54,670 bases of DNA from Photobacterium sp. JCM 19050. Its GTDB lineage: Bacteria > Pseudomonadota > Gammaproteobacteria > Enterobacterales > Vibrionaceae. Position 1 is the first letter of the stretch; each line of letters starts with the position of its first letter. The stretch is from the NCBI GenBank assembly GCA_001310455.1, contig BAXG01000040.1:1-54670 (forward strand), given 5' to 3'. Below, in pieces: positions 10,611-19,685 of this stretch. Below the pieces are notes generated by a model, which did not search any database, had not been told where the DNA came from, and was given only the letters and a program-made list of their open reading frames with translations. Both the position numbers and the translations under genes were made by a program.

Positions 10611-10750
10611 GCAAAATGCATTTAATCAGGCGGAATACACACGTTAAATGCGCCCTAAATTTCCCAACTTTTGAAAGTCTTAGTAATGCAACCCTGATCT
10701 GGCGTTAACCTTGTTAAAGTTTTTGAGGTCTTTCCTCGGAGGCGATACCC

Positions 10751-11155
10751 ATGATGACAACGTTTCGTTGGACACCCGGTTTACCTTTCTTTTTCGCCGT
10801 CCTGTTTGGATTGCTGGTCGCAACGCCAGCACCAGCGGCAACGATGCCTCAGTTGCAACAACAGGTTGATAAGTTTTGCCAGAAAATCCGCCAATGTACG
10901 TTTGCCGAAATGGAGGGAAAACCATTCGATGAGTCTACCCGCAAGTTTGCCGAGCAGATGGTGAACAACATTTGTGCGGACATGAAAACGGAGTTTGCAG
11001 ACTCAGCCAAAACCGGTGAGATGGTCACAGCCGCACACGGCTGTATCAAGAGTATGAACGCGCTTCCGTGTAATAAAATCGACTCTTATACCCAGAGTGC
11101 GAAGCCGCCCACAAGCTGGTGGACGGTGTGGGGCGGTGATAATAGGACTCGATAA
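10751..11155 (+). CDS. Periplasmic hypothetical protein with four cysteines, 134 aa
   Basis: Not recognised. A signal peptide (hydrophobic core FFFAVLFGLLVATPAPAA) precedes a helix-rich mature part. Its four cysteines (in KFCQK, RQCTF, NICAD and HGCIK), with a fifth at LPCNK, suggest disulfides. The start ATG has a CGGAGGCG ribosome-binding site. A hairpin shared with the convergent helicase gene lies after its stop. Confidence 0.65.
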   Translation: MMTTFRWTPGLPFFFAVLFGLLVATPAPAATMPQLQQQVDKFCQKIRQCTFAEMEGKPFDESTRKFAEQMVNNICADMKTEFADSAKTGEMVTAAHGCIKSMNALPCNKIDSYTQSAKPPTSWWTVWGGDNRTR

Positions 11156-11219
11156 ATTTGACTGTAGCTCACTTATTCCATCCTAAACTTGTATTTTGGA
11201 AATTCGGACATTTATAGTA

Positions 11220-11244
11220 TTTGGAGTCAGTTTCTGACTCCAAA
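11220..11244. terminator. Bidirectional terminator-like inverted repeat
   Basis: Perfect 10-base arms TTGGAGTCAG (11221-11230) and CTGACTCCAA (11234-11243) around a TTT loop, placed between two convergent genes. A/T-rich sequence flanks both sides, though without a long U run. Confidence 0.6.
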
Positions 11245-11261
11245 ATAATATGACTCTCAAC

Positions 11262-13115
11262 CTAAATTTGTTCAAATGAAGGCCATGACTTTCCAAATTC
11301 AAGAAGCTCTTTTGAACGTGATACAACGGTTAAGCAACTTCCATCAGGATGACGCTTAAGCCGAGTTAACCCAGTGTAAAGAAGCGCAAGAGTCTTCTGA
11401 TCTAAAGAATTACCAACATACAATACTAAAGCACGAGACTCCCAACCTTTAAAACTGTGGATCGTTGTTGCTTTAATGCGCGCATCCCCCATGTAAAACC
11501 CAACTTTTTGGCGTCTTGATTCTTGGTCATTTGGATCATATGTATGAAGAACACGGATACCTTTGGATCCAAGCCTTTTTACAACCTCAATACCAAAGGT
11601 TCTACTACCACATAGAAATGTCGTATCAGAAATTGACAGGGTTTCAGGTATTCCTGTTGTTGATAGTCTTAATAATTCAGAACAACAAATTTCCTCTGCA
11701 TTATCATTATTTACATGTACCCACCTAAGTTCGCAATGCTCAAGTTCAATATCTAATTGATTAGTTTTAGGTATATTTATTAACTCTTGTGGCAAAAAAC
11801 ATTTGGCAAAGTCAGCCGCCTTATCCATCGCCAATTTGGGCAGACGATAACTTACATCTAGTTCAGCCCAATTACCGCTGAAGCCAGCGCCAGTCATCGC
11901 GTCGTCAGTCCAAGATCTAGCTGTATCGTAAATGTCTTGAGTCGCGTCGGCTACAAGCAACATTTCGCCGTTTGGTTTACATATTTTCCGTAATACTGAC
12001 CACCAATTTGGGAGAAAATCCTGCCCTTCATCAACTAAAACTGCGTCATATTTTGAAGCAAGTTCATTGCCGGATAAATCAATTATTTTATCCACCAGTG
12101 CAGGAAGTAGGTTGTTCAGCACTTCTTGGGGATTTGCAACTTTCCAAAGACTTTCGTATTCATCAGTGTAACCATGCTCAATGCAGATGCGTTTGCACCA
12201 ATAATGGAAATTGAGCCAAGTAATATCGGAACGGGTTTTACCTCCAGCTTGAGGCCAGCGAACAGCAATATCCATTAAGTAATGAAGTAGAGTGATGTTA
12301 AAAGTAACAACTAATACTTGTTTGTTTTGACCTAATAGCTCGGCGGCCCGAGCAGCTAAGACTAATGATTTTCCCGACCCCGCAGCTCCTCGTATTCGTC
12401 GATAACCCGATTTAGTTCTACTAGTTGCGAATAAGCGTTGAGTTTTATCCAGTTCAATAGGTTTTCGTTGAGTTTCAGAAAAATCGGGTTCAATTAACCA
12501 ATTTTTAATATCTTTATATAATTCTGGATTCATTTTGCTTGAATATACCCGTTGTGCTTCAGGAAATACTGCAAAGATGTCACCATTTTTAAGTGCGTCT
12601 CGTCCAGATATCGGGTTATATTGTGGGAAACGATTCATCCCACGAAATTCTAAACACGGTGCAAAGAGATTCTGAGCGTAGGAGTCATCTGCAAAGGGAA
12701 ATATGGTTCCTGCAGTAATAACAGAAAAACCCGCCCCTTGTTGTAACCTAGGACAATAAAGATTAAAAAGTTCGTTTTTATATTGGTAGACCTTTTCTAT
12801 CGGGTTTTCGTATTGCTTAGAGAAAGTTTTTCCATCTTTAGTTGCCATAAGCTTTGGGAATGATTGACCATTTCTCTCAATGCGGTACGTCATTGCATCA
12901 AAATTCCAGTCTTTCACCTCAAAAACTGCAATACCTACCTTAGGGTTGAGTAAAACAAAGTCTGGTCTTAAACCATTAAGGTGTGGCTGAATATATATTT
13001 CCCACTCTTCATGTAAGTGGGTGTCAAAGAAATCAAAAACAATACGTTCACCAGCCTGTAAAGGTTGACGAAGAAGATGGAATTCAGATTTAGGTGGGGA
13101 TACAAAACGTGCCAT
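11262..13115 (-). CDS. NERD nuclease-domain SF1 (UvrD-like) helicase
   Basis: 617 residues, uninterrupted. The N-terminus is a NERD domain, a PD-(D/E)xK nuclease relative: D52 in RPDFVLL and E66-x-K68 in FEVKDW provide the metal-binding core. A superfamily 1 helicase follows: Walker A GAAGSGKS (243-250), Walker B DEGQD (362-366), a motif near VSYRLP, and the C-terminal TIHSFKGWESRALVLYVG and LLYTGLTRLKR segments. Predicted role: ATP-driven DNA or RNA unwinding coupled to nuclease action. It is a lone gene between unrelated housekeeping loci and is visibly more AT-rich than its neighbours, which suggests horizontal transfer. A defence role is plausible from related nuclease-helicase proteins but not shown here. 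Confidence 0.85.
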   Translation of the reverse strand: MARFVSPPKSEFHLLRQPLQAGERIVFDFFDTHLHEEWEIYIQPHLNGLRPDFVLLNPKVGIAVFEVKDWNFDAMTYRIERNGQSFPKLMATKDGKTFSKQYENPIEKVYQYKNELFNLYCPRLQQGAGFSVITAGTIFPFADDSYAQNLFAPCLEFRGMNRFPQYNPISGRDALKNGDIFAVFPEAQRVYSSKMNPELYKDIKNWLIEPDFSETQRKPIELDKTQRLFATSRTKSGYRRIRGAAGSGKSLVLAARAAELLGQNKQVLVVTFNITLLHYLMDIAVRWPQAGGKTRSDITWLNFHYWCKRICIEHGYTDEYESLWKVANPQEVLNNLLPALVDKIIDLSGNELASKYDAVLVDEGQDFLPNWWSVLRKICKPNGEMLLVADATQDIYDTARSWTDDAMTGAGFSGNWAELDVSYRLPKLAMDKAADFAKCFLPQELINIPKTNQLDIELEHCELRWVHVNNDNAEEICCSELLRLSTTGIPETLSISDTTFLCGSRTFGIEVVKRLGSKGIRVLHTYDPNDQESRRQKVGFYMGDARIKATTIHSFKGWESRALVLYVGNSLDQKTLALLYTGLTRLKRHPDGSCLTVVSRSKELLEFGKSWPSFEQI

Positions 13116-13141
13116 AAGCGATTGATGAATTCTAGATCAAT

Positions 13142-13182
13142 ATTGAATAAGGATACATAAGCAACCTTATTCTCAATAAGGT
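13142..13182. promoter_or_regulatory. AATAAGG repeat cluster upstream of the NERD-helicase gene
   Basis: AATAAGG occurs directly at about 13146-13152 and then as a perfect inverted repeat ACCTTATT-CTC-AATAAGGT (13164-13182). The cluster lies 30-70 bases upstream of the helicase start. It looks like an operator, possibly for a repressor encoded elsewhere; no local regulator is present. Confidence 0.4.
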
Positions 13183-13289
13183 AATGATCGTATATTAGCC
13201 ATCTTTCAGAATGGGATGCAATTCGACTTTTCGATAATTATGACAAAAAAAATAGATTGATAGTAAACTCCAGGGGTGTGAGCTTGGAT

Positions 13290-13309
13290 TATTTTCCGTA
13301 GGGAAAATA
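13290..13309. repeat. Short perfect inverted repeat in the helicase/NarL intergenic region
   Basis: TATTTTCC-like arms: ATTTTCC (13291-13297) and GGAAAAT (13302-13308) around GTAG, extended by one T-A pair. It sits in the 319-base spacer between the helicase start and the NarL-type regulator stop. No U run follows on either strand, so an operator is as likely as a terminator. Confidence 0.35.
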
Positions 13310-13434
13310 TTGACATAATATGAGCTAGATTTCACAGTGGTCAGGGATTGGGCAGAAACAAGCCAGCGCAATCCGCCAGCCCCAATTAATCCCCAAAATC
13401 AATATCTGCCAGTTTGCCCCCTGACCAATCCAAC

Positions 13435-14078
13435 TCACCCCTCTACCAATCCCTCACGCATTGCATAGGAGACCATTTCAGCGGTCGATTTGGCTTCCAG
13501 CTTGTGTTTGATGTTTTGGCGGTGGGTTTCAACGGTCCGGACGCTTATATCCAGTTCTTGGCCGATTTTTTTGCTGCTTTTTCCCTGGGCGACCATTGTC
13601 AGAATGGTAATTTCCCGGCGGCTAAGCAAGGGTTTGCGTTGCTTTTCTGCTGCCTGTTCTTCGGTTGCATTGAACAGTGCCTGGCTGGCGGCGCTGCAAA
13701 AATAGGTTGCACCCTGGTAGACGGTTTCAATGGCCTTTACCATTTCGTCGGCCGAGACTTCTTTCAGGATGTAGCCGGACGCACCGGCACGCATTACCTT
13801 CATAATGTATTCCCGGCTGTCATGCATGGTGAGCATCAACACCCGGGTATCAGGCATTCCAGCTTGAACCTTTCTGTTGCCTCTATTCCGTTGAGAAGGG
13901 GCATACTGATATCCATCAGCACGACATCCGGTTTCAGTGATTTGGCCAGTTCAAGGGCTTCCAGACCGTTGCTGGCTGTGCCGACAACCTGGATGTTGCC
14001 CTCGTTTTCCAGCCGCGCCATAAAGCCTTCGAGTACAACCCGGTGATCATCAGCCAGAAGAATGCGAATTGTCGCCAT
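13435..14078 (-). CDS. NarL/LuxR-family response regulator (one frameshift)
   Basis: About 214 residues. The receiver domain starts IRILLADDH with phospho-acceptor aspartate in VVLMDISMP. The C-terminal LuxR-type helix-turn-helix reads LSRREITILTMVAQGKSSKKIG and VRTVETHRQNIKHKL. The frame breaks at about 13865: TTCAAGCTGGAATGCC needs one G (AAGGCT) to read RFKAGMPDTRVLML. Its start overlaps the stop of the kinase gene by one base, so it is the second gene of that operon. The adjacent TRAP transporter operon is the obvious candidate target. Confidence 0.88.
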
Positions 14079-15475
14079 TAGTGGGTCTCCCTGAAAAATC
14101 GTTTTAAATCTAACAGCACGACGATTTCGGTGCCGTGACCAATGTCGGAACTGATTTCGAGGTCACCGCCGATAAATTCGACCCGCTCCCGCATATTCCT
14201 AAGGCCAATGCCTTTGCCTTTCAAGGCTTCGGCAACCCTGAAGCCTTTGCCGTTGTCCCGGATAATCAGCTGCAGCCGGTCAGCAAGTTGTGCAAGCTCA
14301 AGCTCAACTTGGTTGGAAGCTGAGTGTTTTTCGATGTTGACCAGTGATTCCTGAACCACCCGGTAGAGGGTAGTCACCACTTCCGTCGGCAGCGGGGTAT
14401 TGATATCGCCGAGCGTCCGGTTAACCCGGATGGTGGTAGAGGCTGAGAAGTCCTCAATCAGGCTGCTTAGTGCAGCAACAAGGCCAATATCATCCAACGC
14501 GCTAGGGCGCAGGTTGTGCGAAATGGCCCGGATCTCGCTGATTGCCATCATCAGCGAGTTTTCACCTTTTGTGAGATGGTCAGATGCTCTGTCTCTGTCG
14601 CCTTTACGCATATTGCTGCCAAGCAACTCCATATGGCATTTGGCGGAAATCAGCAATTGGTTCACGCCGTCATGCAGTTCGCGGGCGAGGTGTTTTTTCT
14701 CGTCCTCCTGCATCATGACGGTTTTATGGGCTAACTCCCGGATGCGGTCATCCGCCAGCCGGTGCTCATGCAAGTTCACGGCAAGTGCGATAGCGATCAT
14801 GACAAAAACGGCCACCGAGAGCAGTACCCCGATGGTCAGGAGGGTGGTATCGATGTTTTTTTGGATAGAGTTTTCAACTTCGGCAACCCGCTGGTCGATA
14901 TCTTCGATATAGAGACCGGTACCCAGCATCCAGCTCCATTTTGGCAGCCAGGAGGCATAACTCAGTTTGGAGACCACTTCATCAGTTGAAGGCTTATGCC
15001 AGAGGTATTGGTGGAAACCGCCGCCTGCCTGTGCAGCGTTAAGCAATTTCTGGATAAGGAAGTTGCCGTTACTGTCCATCAGGTTGATAAGGTTCTGGCC
15101 CTGCAAGTCGGGCAGGGTCGGATGGACAAGGTTGGTACCCGTCTCATCGTAAACAAAGAAATAGCCGTCATCACCGAACTCAAGCTGGCGGAGGATTGCC
15201 TTTACCTGCTCCTGCGCTACCGGGTCATCTTCTGAAGCCTGATTGTAAATATGCTCAATACTGCCAAGGGCGATGGAAAGGTGGTCTTTCAGTGCTTGCT
15301 CTTTTGCGGCGAGCAGGCTGTTGCGGAACGTCTCAACTTCTTTCTGGCCGAGGGTTTTCGTCTGGTCAATCGTGATCCACCCAATGGCAACGCTAATAAG
15401 CACCAGGGGGAAAAGAGTGAGAAGAATGATTTTAAGTTTCAGTGACATCCGGCCAGCTCGTTGAATCACATCCAT
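14078..15475 (-). CDS. NarL-type sensor histidine kinase with periplasmic Cache domain
   Basis: 465 residues. Transmembrane segments lie near residues 14-36 and 212-234. Between them a single-Cache sensor domain has the family motif DDGYFFVYD (102-110) and WSWMLGTGLYI (180-190). The HisKA_3 dimerisation domain has phospho-acceptor H268 in ARELHDGVNQLL. The ATPase domain shows NIEKHS, DNGKGF and GIGLRNMRERV. Cache domains of this type commonly bind small organic acids, which fits the neighbouring TRAP transporter. It is cotranscribed with the downstream regulator. Confidence 0.9.
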   Translation of the reverse strand: MDVIQRAGRMSLKLKIILLTLFPLVLISVAIGWITIDQTKTLGQKEVETFRNSLLAAKEQALKDHLSIALGSIEHIYNQASEDDPVAQEQVKAILRQLEFGDDGYFFVYDETGTNLVHPTLPDLQGQNLINLMDSNGNFLIQKLLNAAQAGGGFHQYLWHKPSTDEVVSKLSYASWLPKWSWMLGTGLYIEDIDQRVAEVENSIQKNIDTTLLTIGVLLSVAVFVMIAIALAVNLHEHRLADDRIRELAHKTVMMQEDEKKHLARELHDGVNQLLISAKCHMELLGSNMRKGDRDRASDHLTKGENSLMMAISEIRAISHNLRPSALDDIGLVAALSSLIEDFSASTTIRVNRTLGDINTPLPTEVVTTLYRVVQESLVNIEKHSASNQVELELAQLADRLQLIIRDNGKGFRVAEALKGKGIGLRNMRERVEFIGGDLEISSDIGHGTEIVVLLDLKRFFRETH

Positions 15476-15513
15476 ATGATTTGGCCTTATGTTATCAGTC
15501 TCTTAATTATTGA

Positions 15514-15545
15514 AACAAACCATGGCGCACAGAGTGTGCGCCATG
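15514..15545 (-). terminator. Terminator after the TRAP transporter operon
   Basis: Arms CATGGCGCAC (15521-15530) and GTGCGCCATG (15536-15545) form a 10-base perfect stem with a 5-base loop. On the minus strand the sequence GTTTGTTTC follows. It separates dctM from the kinase gene. Confidence 0.75.
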
Positions 15546-15569
15546 TGGTTTTTGGTGTGGTGATTAGGT

Positions 15570-16855
15570 TCAGGCCAATCCGTAAAATCCGGGGAACAGC
15601 AGGATGGATACCAGTACACCTATCTGGATGCAGATAAAGGGCATCACACCGCGATAGATATCACGGGTCGTCACGCCGTCCGGCGCCACACCTTTAAGGT
15701 AGAACAGGCTGAACCCGAACGGTGGCGTCAGGAATGACGTTTGCAGGTTCATGGCAACAAGGATGGCAAACCACACCATGTTGATACCCATCATTTCCGC
15801 AACCGGCGCAAGGATTGGCACGATGATGAAACAGATTTCCACGAAGTCGATAAAGAAACCGAGCAGCAGGATCACCAGCATGGTGATCACCAGGAAGCCC
15901 CATTTTTCACCCGGCAGCGCATCATCCACTCTTCCACCAGGTAGTCGCCGCCTGTGTAGGTGAACGCCATGGAAAATGCGGTTGCACCCAGCAGGATACC
16001 GAATACCATTGCCGTGACCTTTACCGTTTCATAGGCACTGTCATAAAGCATTTTCCAACTGAACTGGCGGTAAGCGAGAGAAAGAAACACCGCGCCGACA
16101 CCACCAAGGGCAGCGGACTCTGTCGGCGTGGCGATACCGGCAAAAATAGAGCCGAGAACAACGATAATCAGTGCCAGGGGAGGGATAACCGCCTTAAGTG
16201 CTTCAATAACTTCATCCTTGCGGGATTGGTCATCGTTGCGTTCCATTGCGCGGGCGGATTCCGGGTTACGCCATGCGAAGTAAAGGATGTAGAGAATGTA
16301 AGCGCCAACGAGGATCAAACCCGGCCAGATTGCCGCCTGGAAAAGGTCGCCAACCGGAATGCCGAGCACATCGCCCAACAGGATAAGAACAATGGACGGC
16401 GGAATGATCTGGCCCAGTGTACCGGATGCGCAGATGGTGCCGCAGGCGAGCCCTTTGTCATACCGGTATTTGAGCATTACAGGCAGGGAAATAAGCCCCA
16501 TGGCTACTACGGATGCACCCACCACGCCGGTGGAAGCAGCAAGCAGACAGCCTACCAATACCGTTGAAATGGCAAGGCCGCCGCGAACGCCACCGAACAG
16601 GCGTCCCATAGATTCAAGCAACTGTTCTGCAAGACGGGTTTTCTGAAGCACCAGGCCCATAAAGACAAAAAGAGGAACCGCCATCAATACCGTGTTCTGC
16701 ATGATGCTCATGACACGGTAAGGCATAAAGGCAAACATTTCCGGACCTTCTGCCCAAACCCCGAACAGGAGGGCAATACCACCAAAGGTGAAGGCAACCG
16801 GGAAACCAAGCAGCAGGGCAAACAGCGCCACTGCGAACATAATGATACCAACCAC
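15570..16855 (-). CDS. dctM: TRAP transporter large permease subunit, DctM family (one frameshift)
   Basis: About 428 residues with around twelve membrane segments. Recognisable DctM blocks include LLLGFPVAFTFGGIALLFG near the N-terminus, GGVRGGLAISTVLVGCLLAASTGVVGASV, and IIPPSIVLILLGDVLGIPVGDLF. This subunit carries out sodium-coupled translocation together with DctQ and the periplasmic DctP. The frame breaks at about 15905 (GAGTGGATGATGCG); one added G gives EEWDDALPGEKWGFL. It follows dctQ by 11 bases in the same operon. Confidence 0.9.
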
Positions 16856-16866
16856 AGTGACTCTCC

Positions 16867-17391
16867 TTATCCTGCCTGGGTTTTTGTTGCGTTAATCAGG
16901 CGGTTCAGCGAGTGGAGCAGCATGCCTACGCCGGTAAGTGCCATAAAGAAGAAAGAGAGTGGGATGAGCGCCTTGATGATCCAGCGGTGGGGGAGACCGC
17001 CTGGATCACCACTGCTTTCACCCAGCTCAAATGCTTCCCTTGCGAAATCGATGCCGTAGTAGATAACCAGAACAGCAAAAGGGATGAGGAAAACGATTGT
17101 GCCGAAAAGGTCTACGATGGCTTGGGTCTTTTCACTCCAGCGCTCGTAAAGTACATCTACGCGAACATGGCCACCGGCCTTGATGGCATAAGGGACGCCA
17201 AGCATAAAGACCGCAGAAAACAGGTGCCATTCCATCTCTTGTAAGGCGATGGATACACTGTTGAAGGCATAACGCATGACAACATCATAAAAAACGTTAG
17301 CCATCAGCAGTAGGAAGAGGGTACTGGCGATCCAACCGAGGGCATCGGCTGTGCGGTTGATAATCCGCTCCATCATGATAAGGCTTCGCAT
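16867..17391 (-). CDS. dctQ: TRAP transporter small permease subunit, DctQ family
   Basis: 174 residues with four predicted membrane helices and the DctQ core ALQEMEWHLFSAVFMLGVPYAIKAGGHVRVDVLY. The start ATG is preceded by GGAG; a later ATG pair lies six residues inside. DctQ bridges the large permease and the binding protein. It is placed between dctP and dctM with a hairpin separating it from dctP. Confidence 0.88.
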   Translation of the reverse strand: MRSLIMMERIINRTADALGWIASTLFLLLMANVFYDVVMRYAFNSVSIALQEMEWHLFSAVFMLGVPYAIKAGGHVRVDVLYERWSEKTQAIVDLFGTIVFLIPFAVLVIYYGIDFAREAFELGESSGDPGGLPHRWIIKALIPLSFFFMALTGVGMLLHSLNRLINATKTQAG

Positions 17392-17417
17392 AATTACTCC
17401 GGGGCGAGGCTGAAATA

Positions 17418-17450
17418 GAAAAATGCGGCGCCGGTTGGATCCGGCGCCGT
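17418..17450 (-). terminator. Intra-operon terminator/attenuator between dctP and dctQ
   Basis: A 9-base GC stem, CGGCGCCGG (17426-17434) with CCGGCGCCG (17441-17449), is followed on the minus strand by T-rich sequence (complement of 17419-17423). Such a hairpin lets the periplasmic binding protein be made in excess over the permeases. Confidence 0.75.
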
Positions 17451-17463
17451 GTTGCTGGGGGTA

Positions 17464-18543
17464 TCACTTGATATCCAGGTAAGCCTGGTCAGAGATTTGT
17501 GTCCACTGGCGGATCTTGCCCATGTACTCTTTCTGTGAAGCCAGGATCTTCTTGGCTTGTTCATCCTTGGAAGCATGTTCTTCAAGCAACTGATCATTTG
17601 CCTTTTTAACTGCATCCATGACTTCAGCAGGGAAGTTTTTGACCTGAATATTCGGGTATTCCTGCTTCATGGTGGCCCAGTTTTCGGCACTGGCGTGGGC
17701 GTTGTGGACATACATGTCGTAAGCAGCGGTACGCATCGCGACGCGCAGGATTTCCTGCAGGTCTTCCGGCAGACGTTTCCAGGTACGCTTGTTAACCAGG
17801 AACTGGAGCTCGGTTGCAGGCTCATGCCAGCCGGTGTAGTAGTAAGGGGCAATCTTGTGGAAGCCCATACGCAGGTCAAGGCCCGGGCCTACCCACTCCA
17901 GCGCATCGATAGTGCGGCGCTCAAGGGCGGTGTAGAGTTCACCCGGTGCGATGTTGGTCGGGCTGGCACCCAGCTTCGCCAGCACTTCGCCGGCAAAACC
18001 CGGAATACGCATTTTTAAGCCGTCGAGGTCCGCAACGGAGTTAATTTCTTTCTGGAACCAGCCGCCCATCTGAACGCCGGTGTTACCGCCAGGGAAGGAG
18101 AGCAGGTTATGTGGAGAATACACTTCTTCCATCAGCTCCATTCCGCCGCCGTGGTAGAACCAGGCATACTGCTCTGATGCAACCATGCCGAACGGCATTG
18201 TGGTAAAGAACAGTGTGTTCGGAACCTTGCCTTTCCAGTAGTAAGAGGCGGAGTGGCCCATGTCGTACTGACCGGCCTTAACCATGTCGAATACGCCAAG
18301 CGGGGCTTTGTGCTTGTTGGCGGAGTCGATGCGGATTTGCAGGCGTCCGTTTGACATTTTTTCTGCCATTGCCGCCATGTTTTTAGTCGCGTCACCGAAG
18401 ATAGGGAAGTTAGGTCCCCAGGTTTCAGCGAGTTTCAATCGGTAAACTTTATCAGCAGCCAGGCTGGAGGCACTGGTGGCAGCCATTGCGATTACGCCCA
18501 TGGTGACCAGAGCTTTTTTAACGGTACGGGAGATAAGACTCAT
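17464..18543 (-). CDS. dctP: TRAP transporter periplasmic substrate-binding protein, DctP family
   Basis: 359 residues with a signal peptide cleaved near SSLAADKVYRLK. The conserved ligand arginine lies in LKMRIPGFAGEVL, and the motif ALERRTIDALEWVGPGLDLRMGF followed by YYYTGWHEP resembles the 2-oxo-acid/lactate group (TakP type) rather than classic C4-dicarboxylate DctP. A small monocarboxylate or keto acid is therefore the likely ligand; this is inference. It is the first gene of the TRAP operon, with a 480-base spacer to ribA upstream. Confidence 0.88.
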   Translation of the reverse strand: MSLISRTVKKALVTMGVIAMAATSASSLAADKVYRLKLAETWGPNFPIFGDATKNMAAMAEKMSNGRLQIRIDSANKHKAPLGVFDMVKAGQYDMGHSASYYWKGKVPNTLFFTTMPFGMVASEQYAWFYHGGGMELMEEVYSPHNLLSFPGGNTGVQMGGWFQKEINSVADLDGLKMRIPGFAGEVLAKLGASPTNIAPGELYTALERRTIDALEWVGPGLDLRMGFHKIAPYYYTGWHEPATELQFLVNKRTWKRLPEDLQEILRVAMRTAAYDMYVHNAHASAENWATMKQEYPNIQVKNFPAEVMDAVKKANDQLLEEHASKDEQAKKILASQKEYMGKIRQWTQISDQAYLDIK

Positions 18544-18918
18544 GTTTCACGTCCTTTTGTGGTCTTTGTCGTGTCGTCACTTTATTAGGATGTAAAACAT
18601 TTCTTTAACATGGCACTCGCATCAACACGCACGTAAAGTTAAGAAGTAAGTTGCGTATCCGACTTGAGTCGTAGTGGAATACTCGTAGGTAGTTTTTCTT
18701 AAAATGCGTGTAAGTCAGCGAGGAACTTGAGAATTGGCGCGTTCAGTTCCCTGCCTGTCTTCACCAAGAACTACGTAGCGGTGAAATAAGCTATGTTGTT
18801 AATTATGTGTAAATTATGTGAGCCCGTTCACTTAGCCCGGAATGCAGATGCACTGATGCAGGACAATTTCGCCATCTATGGACGTATCACTTAGTACCTT
18901 TGCTACTTGGATGCTAGC

Positions 18919-18941
18919 GAATTGTTATAATATAACAATTC
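18919..18941 (+). promoter_or_regulatory. Zur-box-like perfect palindrome over the ribA promoter
   Basis: A 23-base palindrome with 11-base perfect arms and a single central A. Its core TGTTATAATATAACA matches the gammaproteobacterial Zur consensus (TGTTATA-N-TATAACA); outer GAA and TTC also match. It contains TATAAT (18926-18931), a good -10 box, 94 bases upstream of the ribA start. Binding by zinc-loaded Zur would block ribA transcription when zinc is plentiful. The remaining spacer 18544-18918, back to the dctP start, holds no gene I can support. Confidence 0.65.
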
Positions 18942-19024
18942 TCACTAAGGCTTCCTTGTAGTATGCTTAGCGCCTTCCTGAAGCAGGCAATTTATAGCCA
19001 GTAGTGGAGTAGTAGTAGATCGAT

Positions 19025-19630
19025 ATGGTAGAAGTCAGAGCACGAGTTCCGTTTAAAGTGGGCATTGGCAGCCGAATTCCGGCAGAGATCCTGTCGTTCA
19101 GCGGGCTCGAAAGTGACAAAGAGCATGTGGCACTGGTATTCAACAAAGCGGATGCAACGGAAACGCCTTTGGTTCGCTTGCATTCTGAGTGCCTGACAGG
19201 TGATGTTTTCCATTCATCACGCTGTGACTGTGGTGAACAGCTTGAAGAGACCATCAACCGTATGGGTGACACCGGCGGGATTATTTTGTACCTGCGTCAG
19301 GAAGGACGGGGTATTGGCCTCTACAACAAACTGGATGCGTATAAGCTCCAGATTGAAGGTATGAATACCTACCAGGCGAACAATCATCTTGGCTTTGATG
19401 ATGATCTCCGCGACTTCACTGAGGCTGCCGAAATGCTGAAGGCGCTGGGCGTCGACAAAATCCGTCTGGTGACCAACAATCCTAAAAAGATTAAAGAGCT
19501 GGGTGATCACGGCATTGAAATCGCAGAAGTGGTTGGGACCCATGCGTACGTCAAAGACGACAACGCCAACTATTTGAAGGCGAAACAGCAGCACGGTCAC
19601 CGATTGGAGCTGGATGAAAAGAAAGCCTGA
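19025..19630 (+). CDS. ribA: GTP cyclohydrolase II
   Basis: 201 residues, close to E. coli RibA in length. The enzyme opens GTP and releases formate and pyrophosphate in the first step of riboflavin synthesis. The catalytic zinc ligands are C56, C67 and C69 in HSECLTGD...SSRCDCG. RQEGRGIGLYNKL and the C-terminal LVTNNPKK motif complete the GTP site. It stands alone, not fused to ribB, with a Zur-like box upstream and a strong terminator downstream. Confidence 0.95.
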   Translation: MVEVRARVPFKVGIGSRIPAEILSFSGLESDKEHVALVFNKADATETPLVRLHSECLTGDVFHSSRCDCGEQLEETINRMGDTGGIILYLRQEGRGIGLYNKLDAYKLQIEGMNTYQANNHLGFDDDLRDFTEAAEMLKALGVDKIRLVTNNPKKIKELGDHGIEIAEVVGTHAYVKDDNANYLKAKQQHGHRLELDEKKA

Positions 19631-19657
19631 CACCGCACCGAGCGAATAGTACATTTG

Positions 19658-19685
19658 AAAAGCAGCGTTGATTCGCTGCTTTTTT
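19658..19685 (+). terminator. Rho-independent terminator of ribA
   Basis: AGCAGCG (19661-19667) pairs with CGCTGCT (19674-19680), followed by a T run (19680-19685). Confidence 0.9.
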
